DNA of 64,000 nt, from contig NZ_AP019749.1 of the NCBI RefSeq assembly GCF_006740045.1, positions 3,615,001 to 3,679,000 of the forward strand, read 5' to 3'. A program made the translations under genes and the position numbers. The stretch comes from Comamonas terrigena NBRC 13299. GTDB lineage: Bacteria; Pseudomonadota; Gammaproteobacteria; Burkholderiales; Burkholderiaceae_C. Of the stretch, positions 48,644 through 58,461 are shown piece after piece (the first letter of the stretch is position 1; every line of letters begins with the position of its first letter). The notes below the pieces were generated by a model. It made no database searches, had not been told where the DNA came from, and saw nothing but the letters and a program-made list of their open reading frames with translations.

Positions 48644-50001
48644 GTGGCCTCCGAAGTAGTGAGAGATTCCTTGGTGGTGGCGGCATCAGCCCTCTGCCGC
48701 ATGGTGTCCTGACGCTTTGCGAGCCAGACGCACAGCGCACACCACGTTGCGGCTACAGGCATGGCAACCACAGCCATGCCTCCCAGCCCGACACCGACTG
48801 CAGACAGCGCCGAAGACAACCAGCCACTGACCGCATCGCCTCCACGGTACACCAGCGTCTCAATGGCGTTTTTCGCCTTGTATTTCTCTTCGCGGCTGAC
48901 CACGGTGAACAGTACCTCGCGCGCCGGTCTGGCAATCGCGTAATCCAGCGCGCGCCGCGCTACCTGCACCAAGGCGAGAACCAGGAGCGTCGGCGCCAGC
49001 GCGAGCGCGCCAAACGCAACCACCGTCACCACTGGCAGTATGGCCAAGCAGAGCACCAGCCCGAATCGCTTCATCAGGCGTCCGGTGAGGAAGACTTGCA
49101 ATGCCAGCGTCAGCGACGAGACACTGAAGTCGACTGCCGCGAAATACCGGGTTCTGGAGACGGTATCGGTCAACGACTCGGCAACGATGCGGCCCTGCTC
49201 AAAGTACAGAAACGTTGACGCAGCGGTGTGCAGCAGCAGATACGCACATATACCCAACAAATAGGGGGACCTGGCAATCAAGGACAGCCCCGCCCACACC
49301 TGGCCGCCCAATGGGCTCGACTGGGGATGTGCTGCCTGAGCGCTGTCGCCGCCTTCCCTGGATGGGGCGGGATATATCCCACGGAAGCAACGCAATGCCA
49401 CCTCCAGGAGCAAGGCAGCGAGCAAAGCAAGCGCCATGGGGCCAAGCAAGCTCACGGCCGCTGCAGCCAAAGCGGGTCCGACGATGGTGCCAAACGTCCC
49501 TCCTGCAGCGATGAATCCGAAGAGCCTGCGGCCCTGCTCACTGCTGAAGCAGTCGTCCAGCACGCTCCAGAAAATGCTGACAACGAACAGGTTGAAGACG
49601 CTCACCCACACGAAGAAGGTTCTTCCCAGCCACACGCTGTCCGCATGGAGGGCCATCGCAGCACTGAATGCCAGCAAGGTCACCGCGAAGAGACGGTAGG
49701 CGAGCGGTACAAACCGGCGCGGTGACAACTTCGTGACCAGGAAGCCAAACGCTGGCACCAGCAAAAGCATCGTGACGAAGGTGGCGGTGAAAAGCCAGCG
49801 CAGCTCTTGCGGCCCACCCACAAGACCCATGGCATCCCGCAGCGGTCTCAGCAGGTAGTAGCCCGACAGCAGGCAGCCGAACCAGGCAAAGCCCAAGAGC
49901 ACCGCCTTCACTTCATCGGGCTCGACGGCAACCACACGGCGCAAAAGCCGATGCGTGTATGACGCCGCGCCCGGCACGCTACCCAAGGGGGGAATGGCCA
50001 T
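48640..50001 (-). CDS. NTT/ATP-ADP-translocase-like MFS carrier
   Basis: 453 residues with about 12 membrane segments. Features of the nucleotide-transporter (Npt/Tlc) group: FGCLLSGYYLLRPLRDAMGL in the first helix, VSIFWSVLDDCFSSEQGRRLFG, AAGGTFGTIVGPAL, and REEKYKAKNAIETLVYRGGD. Classical Tlc proteins exchange ATP/ADP in intracellular bacteria; free-living bacteria carry distant relatives of unknown function. It is coupled with the exported aldo/keto reductase. The 50002-50282 gap shows no recognisable feature. Confidence 0.8.
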   Translation of the reverse strand: MAIPPLGSVPGAASYTHRLLRRVVAVEPDEVKAVLLGFAWFGCLLSGYYLLRPLRDAMGLVGGPQELRWLFTATFVTMLLLVPAFGFLVTKLSPRRFVPLAYRLFAVTLLAFSAAMALHADSVWLGRTFFVWVSVFNLFVVSIFWSVLDDCFSSEQGRRLFGFIAAGGTFGTIVGPALAAAAVSLLGPMALALLAALLLEVALRCFRGIYPAPSREGGDSAQAAHPQSSPLGGQVWAGLSLIARSPYLLGICAYLLLHTAASTFLYFEQGRIVAESLTDTVSRTRYFAAVDFSVSSLTLALQVFLTGRLMKRFGLVLCLAILPVVTVVAFGALALAPTLLVLALVQVARRALDYAIARPAREVLFTVVSREEKYKAKNAIETLVYRGGDAVSGWLSSALSAVGVGLGGMAVVAMPVAATWCALCVWLAKRQDTMRQRADAATTKESLTTSEAT

Positions 50002-50282
50002 GTCAAAGACTGAAGTGAGAAGTGAATCGACCAGATTTTGGTAGCCCGTTCACAGGCCCTGCGTCCATTCCAATCGGAGTTCTGGCAAAGACTTCACCTG
50101 GATGAGACCGGACCTAGAACCGAAAGCGGTGCTGCGGCGCTAGGGCAATCACCTGTCGAGATGGAGCAACAGCATTCCCTGCGGCCCACAACGACTCCGT
50201 AGTATCCAGGCAAGCCGAGGCGGTGCGCAACGGCCTGCCCCTGCTGGGGCAACGGTTCTTGCTCAACCCCAAGGAGACGGAC

Positions 50283-51488
50283 GTGTCATTTAAGAAGGTG
50301 GTGCTGGGCAGCCTGGCCATTCTGGCTGCCGCTGTCGTGGGGTGCTGGTTCAGCCTGGACAAGGAGACGCGGGCGCTGCTGGCCACCGTGCCGACCAACC
50401 GCGATGTGCTGTTCTGGACGGTGCCGCAACGCGATGCGGCCTTCCGTGCGCTGGACCGCCTGCCGATACTCGCCAAGGCGAACGTGGTGCCGGCCAGTGG
50501 CAGCCCCTCTCCCCTACCTCCAGGGCCACCTCTCCAGCTCCAGAGCGATGTGGATGCCTACATGGCCGGTCAGCGCAGTGCCGCGCTGCTGGTGGTGCAC
50601 GACGGCAAGCTGCGGCTGGAACGCTATGGCCTGGGCTTTGATGGGCAGGGGCGCTGGACCAGCTTCTCGGTCGCCAAGTCCTTCACCTCCACGCTGGTCG
50701 GGGCTGCGGTGAAAGACGGCTTCATCAAGAGCCTGGACGACAAGGTGAGCCTCTATATCCCTGACCTCAAGGGCTCGGCCTACGACGATGTCAGCGTGCG
50801 GCAGCTGCTGACCATGACGTCGGGCGTGAAGTGGAACGAAGACTATGCCGACCCCCAGTCGGACGTGGCCAGGTTCAACAACCACCAGCCCGAGGAAGGC
50901 GTGGAAGCCTTGGTGAGCTATATGCGCAAGCTGCCACGGGAAGCCCCTGCCGGCTCCCGCTGGCTGTACAGCACCGGCGAAACGAATCTTGTGGGAACGC
51001 TGGTGCAGCAGGCCACGCACAAGCCATTGGCCACCTACCTGTCCGAGAAGATCTGGGTGCCGGCAGGCATGGAGCAGCAGGCCACCTGGATCTTGAGCAA
51101 GACCGGCAAGGAGATTGGCGGTTGCTGCGTGCAGGCCACGCCGCGCGACTATGCCCGCATGGGCTTGTTCATTCTGAACGGCGCCCAGGTCAACGGCCAG
51201 AGCATCGTGCCCGACGGCTGGTGGGCGGAAGCGACCACCAAGCGCACGGAGATCGGTATTCCCGGGCGTGGTTACGGCTACCAATGGTGGACCTATGACG
51301 ATGGCAGCTATACGGCCCGCGGCATTTTTGGGCAGGGCATCTTTATCGATCCGCAACGCAAGCTGGTGATCGTGTCCAACGCCAATTGGGCCGGCGGTGC
51401 GCGCGACCCCCAAGCTACACAAGCACGTGAGAACTTCTACCGCGAGGTGCAGCAGGCCATCGACGACGAGACGGCCAAGCCTTCCTGA
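50283..51488 (+). CDS. Serine hydrolase, class C beta-lactamase/EstB-like, probable lipoprotein
   Basis: 401 residues from GTG with RBS AAGGAG, 6-nt spacing. The N-terminal hydrophobic stretch ends in VVGC, a plausible lipobox. The serine-hydrolase fold has the catalytic S-x-x-K in FSVAKSFTSTLVG and the tyrosine motif in WLYSTGETNLVG (Y-S-T, not the classical Y-x-N). Likely an esterase or peptidase of the beta-lactamase superfamily; antibiotic hydrolysis is not implied. Confidence 0.85.
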   Translation: MSFKKVVLGSLAILAAAVVGCWFSLDKETRALLATVPTNRDVLFWTVPQRDAAFRALDRLPILAKANVVPASGSPSPLPPGPPLQLQSDVDAYMAGQRSAALLVVHDGKLRLERYGLGFDGQGRWTSFSVAKSFTSTLVGAAVKDGFIKSLDDKVSLYIPDLKGSAYDDVSVRQLLTMTSGVKWNEDYADPQSDVARFNNHQPEEGVEALVSYMRKLPREAPAGSRWLYSTGETNLVGTLVQQATHKPLATYLSEKIWVPAGMEQQATWILSKTGKEIGGCCVQATPRDYARMGLFILNGAQVNGQSIVPDGWWAEATTKRTEIGIPGRGYGYQWWTYDDGSYTARGIFGQGIFIDPQRKLVIVSNANWAGGARDPQATQARENFYREVQQAIDDETAKPS

Positions 51489-51751
51489 TCGGGCGGGGAC
51501 CGTGGGCCAATGGTGCAGCGTGCTTGGCCTTGCACACGCGGCCTTGCCTCACGCGCCAGCCGGCCTCACAACGGTCGCCCCAGGCCAGGATCGCCCCACT
51601 GGCGCCAAACCGCCCTGCACACCCAGACAGCAGGCGTGAGCCGATGCATTCAGTGGAACATGCTCTTGCTGCACCCCACGTCAAGACACCCGTAGCCCAT
51701 TGATTTAAAAAAATACTCTCAAACTTGCACCACAGACAGGCGCGGTGCAGG

Positions 51752-52135
51752 TCATCGACTTTTTGAAATCACGTCTCCCATGTATTTGTTCAGGTCTCGA
51801 AAATCCTGAACGGTCCAGGAATGCGGAGCAATCTTCACTCCGTTCTCCTTCAACGTTCTGGGTATCAGGTCCCCGTTCGGGCGAAGTATGACCGAGGACA
51901 CGATGACGCCCGGATAACTCTCCAGCCGTTTTTTGAAAGCAGCGGTGGTGAGGTCCGGTGTGGGTGGATTGCTTTTCCTGGCCAATGGCCCCGTGCCCTT
52001 GATATCCGCTCCGTGGCACACGGCACATCGCTGTGTGTAGAGGTTTTTTCCATTGGTGTTCTGCGCAAAAGCAGATGGCGGCAGAGCGAACGCCAAGGCT
52101 CCGAGCAAGGCGATGCCTAATTCTCTGGCTGTCAT
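51752..52135 (-). CDS. Small periplasmic c-type cytochrome
   Basis: 127 residues from MTARELGIALLGALAF; the longer upstream frame is not supported. The signal peptide ends at SAFAQ, followed by one haem site CAVCH in a class I cytochrome c domain (YTQRCAVCHGADIKGTGP). A clear distal methionine cannot be assigned. It has no adjacent oxidase or dehydrogenase, so the redox partner is unknown. The 51489-51751 gap contains only an AT-rich patch near 51700. Confidence 0.8.
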   Translation of the reverse strand: MTARELGIALLGALAFALPPSAFAQNTNGKNLYTQRCAVCHGADIKGTGPLARKSNPPTPDLTTAAFKKRLESYPGVIVSSVILRPNGDLIPRTLKENGVKIAPHSWTVQDFRDLNKYMGDVISKSR

Positions 52136-52292
52136 TTTTTTCGTTTCGTAGGGCGCAGGCTGGTGGGCGCAAAAGCAGAGGCACACGGGTTCCCCAGCGC
52201 GAACAGGATGCGCAGCATGGTACGACCTTCGGCGCCATACGGACCCACACCCGCCACGCGAATCCCGCCAGGCTCCAAACCCAACCAATCCC

Positions 52293-52916
52293 TCACGGGG
52301 TTCCGTTTCGGCCGTACAGGCGATAGCCCGGCCGCAGGCTCAAACGCTCGTAATAATCCTGTACCGCCGGATAGTCAGGGTGCGCCAGCGGTGTTTCAAA
52401 CCAGCGGTTCACCGACAGGCCGACCGGGATGTCGGCCAGAGAGAACGACTCGCCGCACACATAGGCACCCGTGGCATCCAGCTGCCGGTCCAGGATGGCC
52501 ATATGCCTGGACCATTCGCTGCAGCCGGTGGCCAGCGCATGGCGGTCCTGGTGCTCCGGGGAATGCCTGACCAGCGACATGAAGGCATAGCTCCAGGATT
52601 TGTTCAGGTCCGTCGCCTGCCAGTCCATCCATTGGTCGACCCGCGCCCGCGCCTGTGCTTCGGGCGGATATATCCCGGCGCCGTGGTAGCGGTTCGCCAG
52701 ATAGCGAATGATGGAGTTCGACTCCCACAGCACAAAATCGCCGTCCTGAATGACCGGCACCATGGCGTTAGGGTTTAGAGCCATGAATGCAGCCGTGTGG
52801 GTCGACCGGAAACCCACGCCCCAGTCCTCCCGCTCAAAGGGGATGTCCATTTCGGCACAGGCCCAGAGTACCTTGCGGACATTGATGGACGACGCCTTGC
52901 CCAGCACACGCAACAT
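52293..52916 (-). CDS. Glutathione S-transferase family protein
   Basis: 207 residues from [16 protein letters not shown]-terminal thioredoxin-like domain with the glutathione-binding N-A-M-V-P-V-I and W-E-S-N-S-I-I-R-Y, then the all-helical C-terminal domain with FSLADIPVG. Catalytic residue is probably Ser in KASSINV. The large open frame extending upstream is a shadow. It diverges from the amino-acid ABC genes. Confidence 0.9.
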   Translation of the reverse strand: MLRVLGKASSINVRKVLWACAEMDIPFEREDWGVGFRSTHTAAFMALNPNAMVPVIQDGDFVLWESNSIIRYLANRYHGAGIYPPEAQARARVDQWMDWQATDLNKSWSYAFMSLVRHSPEHQDRHALATGCSEWSRHMAILDRQLDATGAYVCGESFSLADIPVGLSVNRWFETPLAHPDYPAVQDYYERLSLRPGYRLYGRNGTP

Positions 52917-53126
52917 GCCATGCCTTTCTGGTGAGGAGTTTGTAGGAAAGTGACGGTTGCAGCGAGTGTATGCGGCGCCAAATGTCGACGCTGTGCCAGC
53001 GTGACGGTGGTGACCGCGCAGAAAGGCTGTATCGTGCGCACAATGCATTCTGGCGCTTGAACCGAACGCGCGGTGCGTGCCTTGCACCGCACCACCTTGG
53101 CGCCACAGACCATCCAGGAAGACCCC

Positions 53127-54029
53127 ATGCCGATCCCATCCATTCTGAAAACCACCGTGGCGGCGCTGGCGATCACGGCCAGTGGCGCGCTTTTCGCACA
53201 GGGCACACCGATCAATGCCGCCGCGTTTGACGCGCTGATCGCCCAGGGCCCGGTCGCCGATGCAGCGACCATCGCATCGAGCAGCTGGGCCACCAAGATC
53301 AAGCAGGCCGGCACGATGCGCTTTGGTGGCACGCAGACGTCGAATCTGTTCTCGCTGCTCAACGAAAAAGATGGAAAGATCCGCGGCTTCGACGCGGGCC
53401 TGGCCCAGCTCCTCACGCGCTATATCCTGGGCGATGGCGCCAAGTACCAGTTCACGCAGGTGAATTCGTCGACACGCGAGCAGGTGCTCATCAACGACCA
53501 GGTGGACATGGTGTTCGCCACCTACTCCATCACCCCGGCCCGCGCCGAGAAGATCTCGTTTGCCGGCCCGTACTACACCTCGCAGGCCGGGGTGCTGGTC
53601 AAGGCGAACAACAAGGCGATCCAGTCGTACAGCGACCTCGCCGGCAAGAAAGTGGCCACGCAGGCCGGCTCCACGGGACCGGCGATCCTGGCCCAGTACG
53701 CGCCCAAGGCGGTCGTGCAGGAGTTCCAGACGCACCAGGAAGCCCTGGACGGACTGCGCCAGGGACGGGTGGATGCCTACGTGACCGACTACACGCTGCT
53801 GCTCAACGCCCTGAGCCTGGGTGTCAGCAACGCCCGGCTGGCGGGTGCCCCCTTCGGCGCACAGGACCCCTACGGCGTGGGACTGCCCAAGGGCTCGGAC
53901 GGCGTGGCCTTCGTCAACGCTTTCCTGAAAAAGCTGGAAGCCAATGGCACCTGGGCCAAGCTCTGGACGGTCTCCATCGGACAACGCACCGGCAGCACCG
54001 CCGTCCCGACGCCGCCTGCCCACCCCTGA
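53127..54029 (+). CDS. Polar amino acid ABC transporter substrate-binding protein
   Basis: 300 residues with a signal peptide ([13 protein letters not shown]) and RBS AGGAAG. Type II binding fold of the GltI/GluB-like group: [56 protein letters not shown]. Likely binds glutamate/aspartate or a related acidic or hydroxy amino acid. First of three genes; the permeases follow by 3 nt and by overlap. Confidence 0.92.
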   Translation: MPIPSILKTTVAALAITASGALFAQGTPINAAAFDALIAQGPVADAATIASSSWATKIKQAGTMRFGGTQTSNLFSLLNEKDGKIRGFDAGLAQLLTRYILGDGAKYQFTQVNSSTREQVLINDQVDMVFATYSITPARAEKISFAGPYYTSQAGVLVKANNKAIQSYSDLAGKKVATQAGSTGPAILAQYAPKAVVQEFQTHQEALDGLRQGRVDAYVTDYTLLLNALSLGVSNARLAGAPFGAQDPYGVGLPKGSDGVAFVNAFLKKLEANGTWAKLWTVSIGQRTGSTAVPTPPAHP

Positions 54030-54032
54030 GCG

Positions 54033-54695
54033 ATGGCTGAGGTTTCCAGGCTTCTGACCGAGTACGGGCCTGCCTTCTGGCAGGCTCTTTTGCTGACATG
54101 GAAGCTCACGCTCGTGTCGTTCGTGCCCGGGTTCCTGCTGGGCACGGCGGTGGCGGTGCTGCGGCTGCTGCCGGTGCCGCCGCTGCGCTGGGTGCTGACC
54201 GGCTATGTCGAGATCTTCCGCAACATCCCCAGCGTGGCGCTGCTGATCTTCATCGTGTTCGCGCTGCCCGACCTGAATGTGGTGATCGACTATGAGCCCA
54301 GCGTGATCCTGGCCCTGACGCTGGTGTGCTCGGCCTTCACGGCGGATTACCTGCGCTCGGGCATCAACACCATTCCCGGCAGCCAGATCGAAGCCGCGCT
54401 GAGCCTGGGCATGCGACCCCGGCACATCATTGCCGTGGTGGTCTTGCCGCAGGCACTGCGCTCGGTGGTACAGCCGATGACATCGCTGCTGATTGCGCTG
54501 ATGCTTTCGACCTCGCTGGCGTCGCAGGTGCCGCTTGCAGGCCGGGAGCTCACCTCGCTGGTGTCCAAGATCGCCAACGACTCCGCTGCGGGCATGGCCG
54601 CGTTCGCGGTGGCCGCCGCGCTGTATGTGGCGACCGGATTGCTGATCGCCTGGGCAGGCGCCACCTTGGACAAGAAGCTGCGGATACTGCGATGA
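54033..54695 (+). CDS. Amino acid ABC transporter permease 1
   Basis: 220 residues, HisM/GlnP-type, with about five membrane segments: [38 protein letters not shown] (EAA-loop region) and [12 protein letters not shown]. It lies 3 nt after the binding-protein gene and overlaps permease 2 by 4 nt. Confidence 0.93.
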   Translation: MAEVSRLLTEYGPAFWQALLLTWKLTLVSFVPGFLLGTAVAVLRLLPVPPLRWVLTGYVEIFRNIPSVALLIFIVFALPDLNVVIDYEPSVILALTLVCSAFTADYLRSGINTIPGSQIEAALSLGMRPRHIIAVVVLPQALRSVVQPMTSLLIALMLSTSLASQVPLAGRELTSLVSKIANDSAAGMAAFAVAAALYVATGLLIAWAGATLDKKLRILR

Positions 54696-55492
54696 GCCGC
54701 CCTCTGGAAGACATTCTGTTTGCGGCGCCCAGCCCGCGCGCCCGCATCACCACCCGGATGGCAAGCGTCATGGCCGCGGCCATGTTGTTGGCGCTGGCAG
54801 TGGCCATTGGCTACCAGTTCCATGACGCAGGGCAGCTGGACGCTCCGTTCTGGGAATTCTTTGCCTGGCCGACGACCTGGACCTTCCTTGCCAAGGGCCT
54901 GCTCGGCACGCTGAAATCGTCAGCGATGGCGGCCGCCATTGCGCTGTCCTTCGGGCTGGTGCTGCTGGTGGGGCGCCTGTCGCGCCTGAAGCTGGTGCGC
55001 TGGCCCAGCGTTGCGGCCATCGAGTTTTTGCGCGGCACACCGACGCTGCTGCTGATCTATGTGTGCTTTCTGGTGCTGCCAACGCTTGGGATCAAGCTGA
55101 GCACCTACTGGATGCTGACCCTGCCCATCGGCCTGAGCACTGCGGCCGTGGTGGCCGAGGTCTACCGCGCGGGCGTGCTGGCAGTCCCCCGCGGCCAGAC
55201 CGATGCGGCGCGCAGCCTGGGCATGACCGAAGCCCAGGTGTTCTTTCTCATCGTCTTCCCGCAGGCGCTGCGCTACATCGTTCCGGCGCTGGTGGCGCAG
55301 CTGGTCATCGTGGTCAAGGACACCACCTTTGGCTACGTGGTGACCTACGGGGAACTGATGCAGAACGCCAAGGTGCTGATTGCCAACTACCACGCGCTGG
55401 TGCCTGTGTACCTGGTGGTCGCACTGCTTTACTGCCTGGTCAACTACGCCATCTCCAGGGCCAGCAAACGGCTCAGCAGGCCGATGCACTGA
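54692..55492 (+). CDS. Amino acid ABC transporter permease 2
   Basis: 266 residues from [18 protein letters not shown], with about six membrane segments: [38 protein letters not shown] and [17 protein letters not shown]. Heterodimer partner of permease 1. No ATPase gene follows: the next gene is an amidase on the other strand, so the complex must use an ATPase encoded elsewhere. No terminator was recognised in 55493-55643. Confidence 0.92.
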   Translation: MSRPLEDILFAAPSPRARITTRMASVMAAAMLLALAVAIGYQFHDAGQLDAPFWEFFAWPTTWTFLAKGLLGTLKSSAMAAAIALSFGLVLLVGRLSRLKLVRWPSVAAIEFLRGTPTLLLIYVCFLVLPTLGIKLSTYWMLTLPIGLSTAAVVAEVYRAGVLAVPRGQTDAARSLGMTEAQVFFLIVFPQALRYIVPALVAQLVIVVKDTTFGYVVTYGELMQNAKVLIANYHALVPVYLVVALLYCLVNYAISRASKRLSRPMH

Positions 55493-55643
55493 CCCTGCGC
55501 TGGGCCACTGATGCGTACGAGGCGCTCTGCCGGGCGGCAAGGTGACAGGGTGGCCGCCGAGCTGCCGACGACCACCCACCAACCACCACCACGCTGTTCG
55601 GATCCCGGTACACCAGGGCACCGGGCACCCGGGTATCAGTCCA

Positions 55644-57182
55644 TCAAACCGCTGACACGGCCTCCACGGCGGCGCCTTGTGCATGCAGCACGGGAGGCGC
55701 GGTGACGATGGAGGTCAGCGCCGGCTCTGCGGGCCGCAGCGCGGCCAGGTCCGGGCGTGGACGGCGCAGTGCCTCCTGGGTGGAGAAGGCCTGTTCCATC
55801 GCGTGGGCGGCGCCCAACAGCTCGTGGTCACGGCGAAAGCCGCCCACCACCTGCAGGCCGAAGGGCATGCCGGCATGGTCTGTGCCGCACGGCAGGGAAA
55901 TGGCCGGGTGCGTGGTCAGCGTGACCACATAGGTCAACGCCAGCCAGCGGTAGTAGTTGGCCTGCTGCTGGCCACCGACCTGGGCGGCGTACAGCTGCGT
56001 CCAGGGGAAGGGCGAGACCGGCGTGGTCGGCGACAGAATGAGGTCGTAGTCGGCGAAGGTGTCCTGAAAGCGCTTGAGCAGCCGTGTCTGCTCTGCCTGC
56101 GCCCAGGCGGCGTCCAGCAGACTCATGCGGGCGCCCATTTCGTAGTTGGCACGCGGGTTGGGGCCCAGGCTGTCGGGGTCGCGCTCGTAGGCGGCCTGCA
56201 TGCCGGCGACAAAGGATTCGGCGCGCAGCACATCGAAGCAGCGGTGCACATCGCCCAGGTCCAGCTTGACTTCATCGCAGGCCGCAAACAGGTGGCGCAT
56301 GGCCGCAATCTTCTGCCGGAACGTGGCGCGGATACCCTCATCCACGTCGCAGGCGCCAAAGTCTTCCGTCCATGCCACGCGCAAGCGGCTGAGGTCGGTG
56401 CGCGCAGGGTGCAGGAAAGAAGCGGCATCCAGCGGGTAGCTCAAGGGATCACCGGCATGCACGCCCGCGCTGGCCGCCAGCTGCAGGCAGGCATCTTCCA
56501 CCGTGCGCCCCATGGGACCGACGACCGACAGCGGCGTCCAGCCCAGCAGCTTGCGCACGCTGGGAACAATGCCCGGCGAGGGGCGGAACCCCACCACGCC
56601 GCATTTGGCGGCTGGAATGCGCAGGGAACCGCCGGTATCCGAGCCAGTGCACACCGGCAGCATGTCGCAGGCCAGTGCCGCGGCCGATCCCCCCGACGAG
56701 CCGCCGGCGTTGAGGTTGGGGTTGAAGGGATTGCCGGTCGCACCCCAGACATCGTTGCGCGAGTTGGCACCTGCGCCCATCTCCGGCACATTGGTCTTGC
56801 CGGCCACGATGGCGCCCGCGCGGCGCAGGCGGGCCACCAGCTCGATGTCCTGGGTCGGCACATGGTCGCGGTAGATGGGCGAGCCCCAGGTGGTGAGCAA
56901 CCCTTCGGTGGGCTCCAGGTCCTTCACGCCCAGCGGCAGGCCATGCAGCAGCCCCAGCGGATCGCCCGCCATCACGGCCTTTTCGGCGGCATGCGCTTCG
57001 CTGCGCGCGCGGTCAAAACAGGTCGCGGTGACGGCGTTGACATAAGGGTTGACGCTGTCGATGCGGGCGATGCAGGCATCGAGCAGTTCAACCGGCGAAA
57101 CCTGCCGCGCACCAATGAGGCGGCGCAGTTCGACGGCAGACAGTTCGACCAGCGACGGACTGGATGACGGGGCGGTGTGCAT
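55644..57182 (-). CDS. Amidase-signature hydrolase
   Basis: 512 residues from MHTAPSSSPS, preceded by GAGAG; an ATG at 57197 is an alternative. Ser-cisSer-Lys triad: Lys in LGVKDLEP, glycine/serine loop GGSSGGSAAALA, nucleophile in TGSDTGGSLRIPAA. The family hydrolyses amides and carbamoyl compounds, releasing ammonia. It is followed by the tctC-type gene's neighbourhood and faces the amino acid transporter genes, so an amide of an amino or carboxylic acid is plausible; the exact substrate is not readable. Confidence 0.9.
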   Translation of the reverse strand: MHTAPSSSPSLVELSAVELRRLIGARQVSPVELLDACIARIDSVNPYVNAVTATCFDRARSEAHAAEKAVMAGDPLGLLHGLPLGVKDLEPTEGLLTTWGSPIYRDHVPTQDIELVARLRRAGAIVAGKTNVPEMGAGANSRNDVWGATGNPFNPNLNAGGSSGGSAAALACDMLPVCTGSDTGGSLRIPAAKCGVVGFRPSPGIVPSVRKLLGWTPLSVVGPMGRTVEDACLQLAASAGVHAGDPLSYPLDAASFLHPARTDLSRLRVAWTEDFGACDVDEGIRATFRQKIAAMRHLFAACDEVKLDLGDVHRCFDVLRAESFVAGMQAAYERDPDSLGPNPRANYEMGARMSLLDAAWAQAEQTRLLKRFQDTFADYDLILSPTTPVSPFPWTQLYAAQVGGQQQANYYRWLALTYVVTLTTHPAISLPCGTDHAGMPFGLQVVGGFRRDHELLGAAHAMEQAFSTQEALRRPRPDLAALRPAEPALTSIVTAPPVLHAQGAAVEAVSAV

Positions 57183-57268
57183 GGATGTCTCTCTCATGGA
57201 TGTAGATATAGATATAGATGCCCCCCCGGCGCGGTCACTGCCGGCAGCGGGGGGCCATGCGGGTGGTA

Positions 57269-58252
57269 TCAATCGGCGGTGATGTGCGCGCTGTCGGCCA
57301 GCTTCTTCATCACGGGCATTTCCTGGCGGATCAAGGCGGTGGCTGCGGCACTGTTGGCATAGGCGGGGTCAAAGCCCTGGGCCTTCATCTTTTCCTGCAC
57401 GTCGGGGGCGGCCGCGACTTCCGCCAGCGTGGATTCCAGCTTGGCCTTCACACTGGCTGGCATGCCTTTGGGGCCAACGATGATCAGCCAGGTGTCCATG
57501 TCGATATCCTTGAAGCCGGCCTCGGCGAAGGTCGGCACGTCGGGCAGCAGGGAGGAACGCTTGGCCGTGGTCACGGCAACGGCCTTGATCTTTCCGTTCT
57601 TGATCTGCGGTATGGCGGCGGCCACGGTGTCGACCGAGAACGGGATTTGCCCACCGATCAGGTCCGTCATCGCCGGTGCGCTGCCCTTGTAGGGCACATG
57701 GGTCATGTCGATCCCGGTTCGGGCCAGCACCAGCTCGCCCGCAAAGTGGGCCGTCGTGCCGCTGCCGAAGGAGCCGAAAGCGTATTTGCCAGGGGACTTC
57801 TTGACGTAATCCACGAACTGCTTGACGCCGCTCACCGGCACGGCGCTGTTGGCCAGCACGATCAGCCCGGTACGTGCAGGAATCCCGATGGGATCGAAAC
57901 TCTTGACCGGGTCGTAAGGCAGGTTGGGGCGGATGGCTGGGTTGACGGTGAAGGTGCTGCCGGAGCTGACCAGCAAGGTGTAGCCGTCGGCCGGGGCCTT
58001 GGCCACATACGTGGCACCGATGATGGTGCCCGCGCCCGGGCGGTTGTCGATGATCACAGGCTGGCCCAGTTTTTCACCGAGCTTCTGGCCCAGCAGGCGG
58101 CCGATCACATCCGTGGCGCCGCCAGGCGAGAACGGGATGACCAGCGTGACGGGCTTCGATGGGTAGGCATCGGCAGCGAGAGCGGGGGCAGCGGCAACCA
58201 GGCTCAACGAGCAAGCCACGGCCAAGCGGGTGAAAGCGGTGATGGATTTCAT
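57269..58252 (-). CDS. Tripartite tricarboxylate transporter (Bug/TctC) substrate-binding protein
   Basis: 327 residues with signal peptide ending PALAAD. Bug features: VTLVIPFSPGGATDVIGR, DNRPGAGTIIGATYVAKAP, FGSFGSGTTAHFA, MTHVPYKGSAPAM. It lies 86 nt upstream of the amidase on the same strand, so the pair may be an operon for uptake and hydrolysis of the same compound. It diverges from the LysR gene, its likely regulator. Confidence 0.92.
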   Translation of the reverse strand: MKSITAFTRLAVACSLSLVAAAPALAADAYPSKPVTLVIPFSPGGATDVIGRLLGQKLGEKLGQPVIIDNRPGAGTIIGATYVAKAPADGYTLLVSSGSTFTVNPAIRPNLPYDPVKSFDPIGIPARTGLIVLANSAVPVSGVKQFVDYVKKSPGKYAFGSFGSGTTAHFAGELVLARTGIDMTHVPYKGSAPAMTDLIGGQIPFSVDTVAAAIPQIKNGKIKAVAVTTAKRSSLLPDVPTFAEAGFKDIDMDTWLIIVGPKGMPASVKAKLESTLAEVAAAPDVQEKMKAQGFDPAYANSAAATALIRQEMPVMKKLADSAHITAD

Positions 58253-58409
58253 GGTGAAGCGACAGGTTCGGTGAGGCAAGGGAACGAGGGAAAAACACCA
58301 GCGCAGGAACAACGATCCGGATAGCTCCGCAACCACCGTGGCTGCGCTGGACGTGCTGAATACGAGTTCATGCTAAGAGTGCTCAACCGATGCCACAAGC
58401 GCAATGTTT

Positions 58410-58440
58410 AGAATAATTCATTGCCAAAAATAGAATTCAT
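58410..58440. promoter_or_regulatory. Candidate LysR-type binding region
   Basis: AT-rich direct repeat AATTCAT at 58415-58421 and 58434-58440, each within a short palindrome (GAATAATTC and GAATTC), in the divergent tctC/lysR intergenic region. Position and base composition suit a LysR operator. Confidence 0.45.
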
Positions 58441-58461
58441 ACGTCTAAGAAGGATGGCGCG

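Noticed and set aside
50283..51488. Antibiotic-resistance beta-lactamase
   Set aside because: S-x-x-K is present but the Y-x-N motif is Y-S-T and the family is dominated by esterases/peptidases; resistance is not supported.
57197..57225. GATATA/TAGATA microrepeat upstream of the amidase
   Set aside because: Only about three imperfect 6-nt units; too short for meaningful repeat or regulatory calls.
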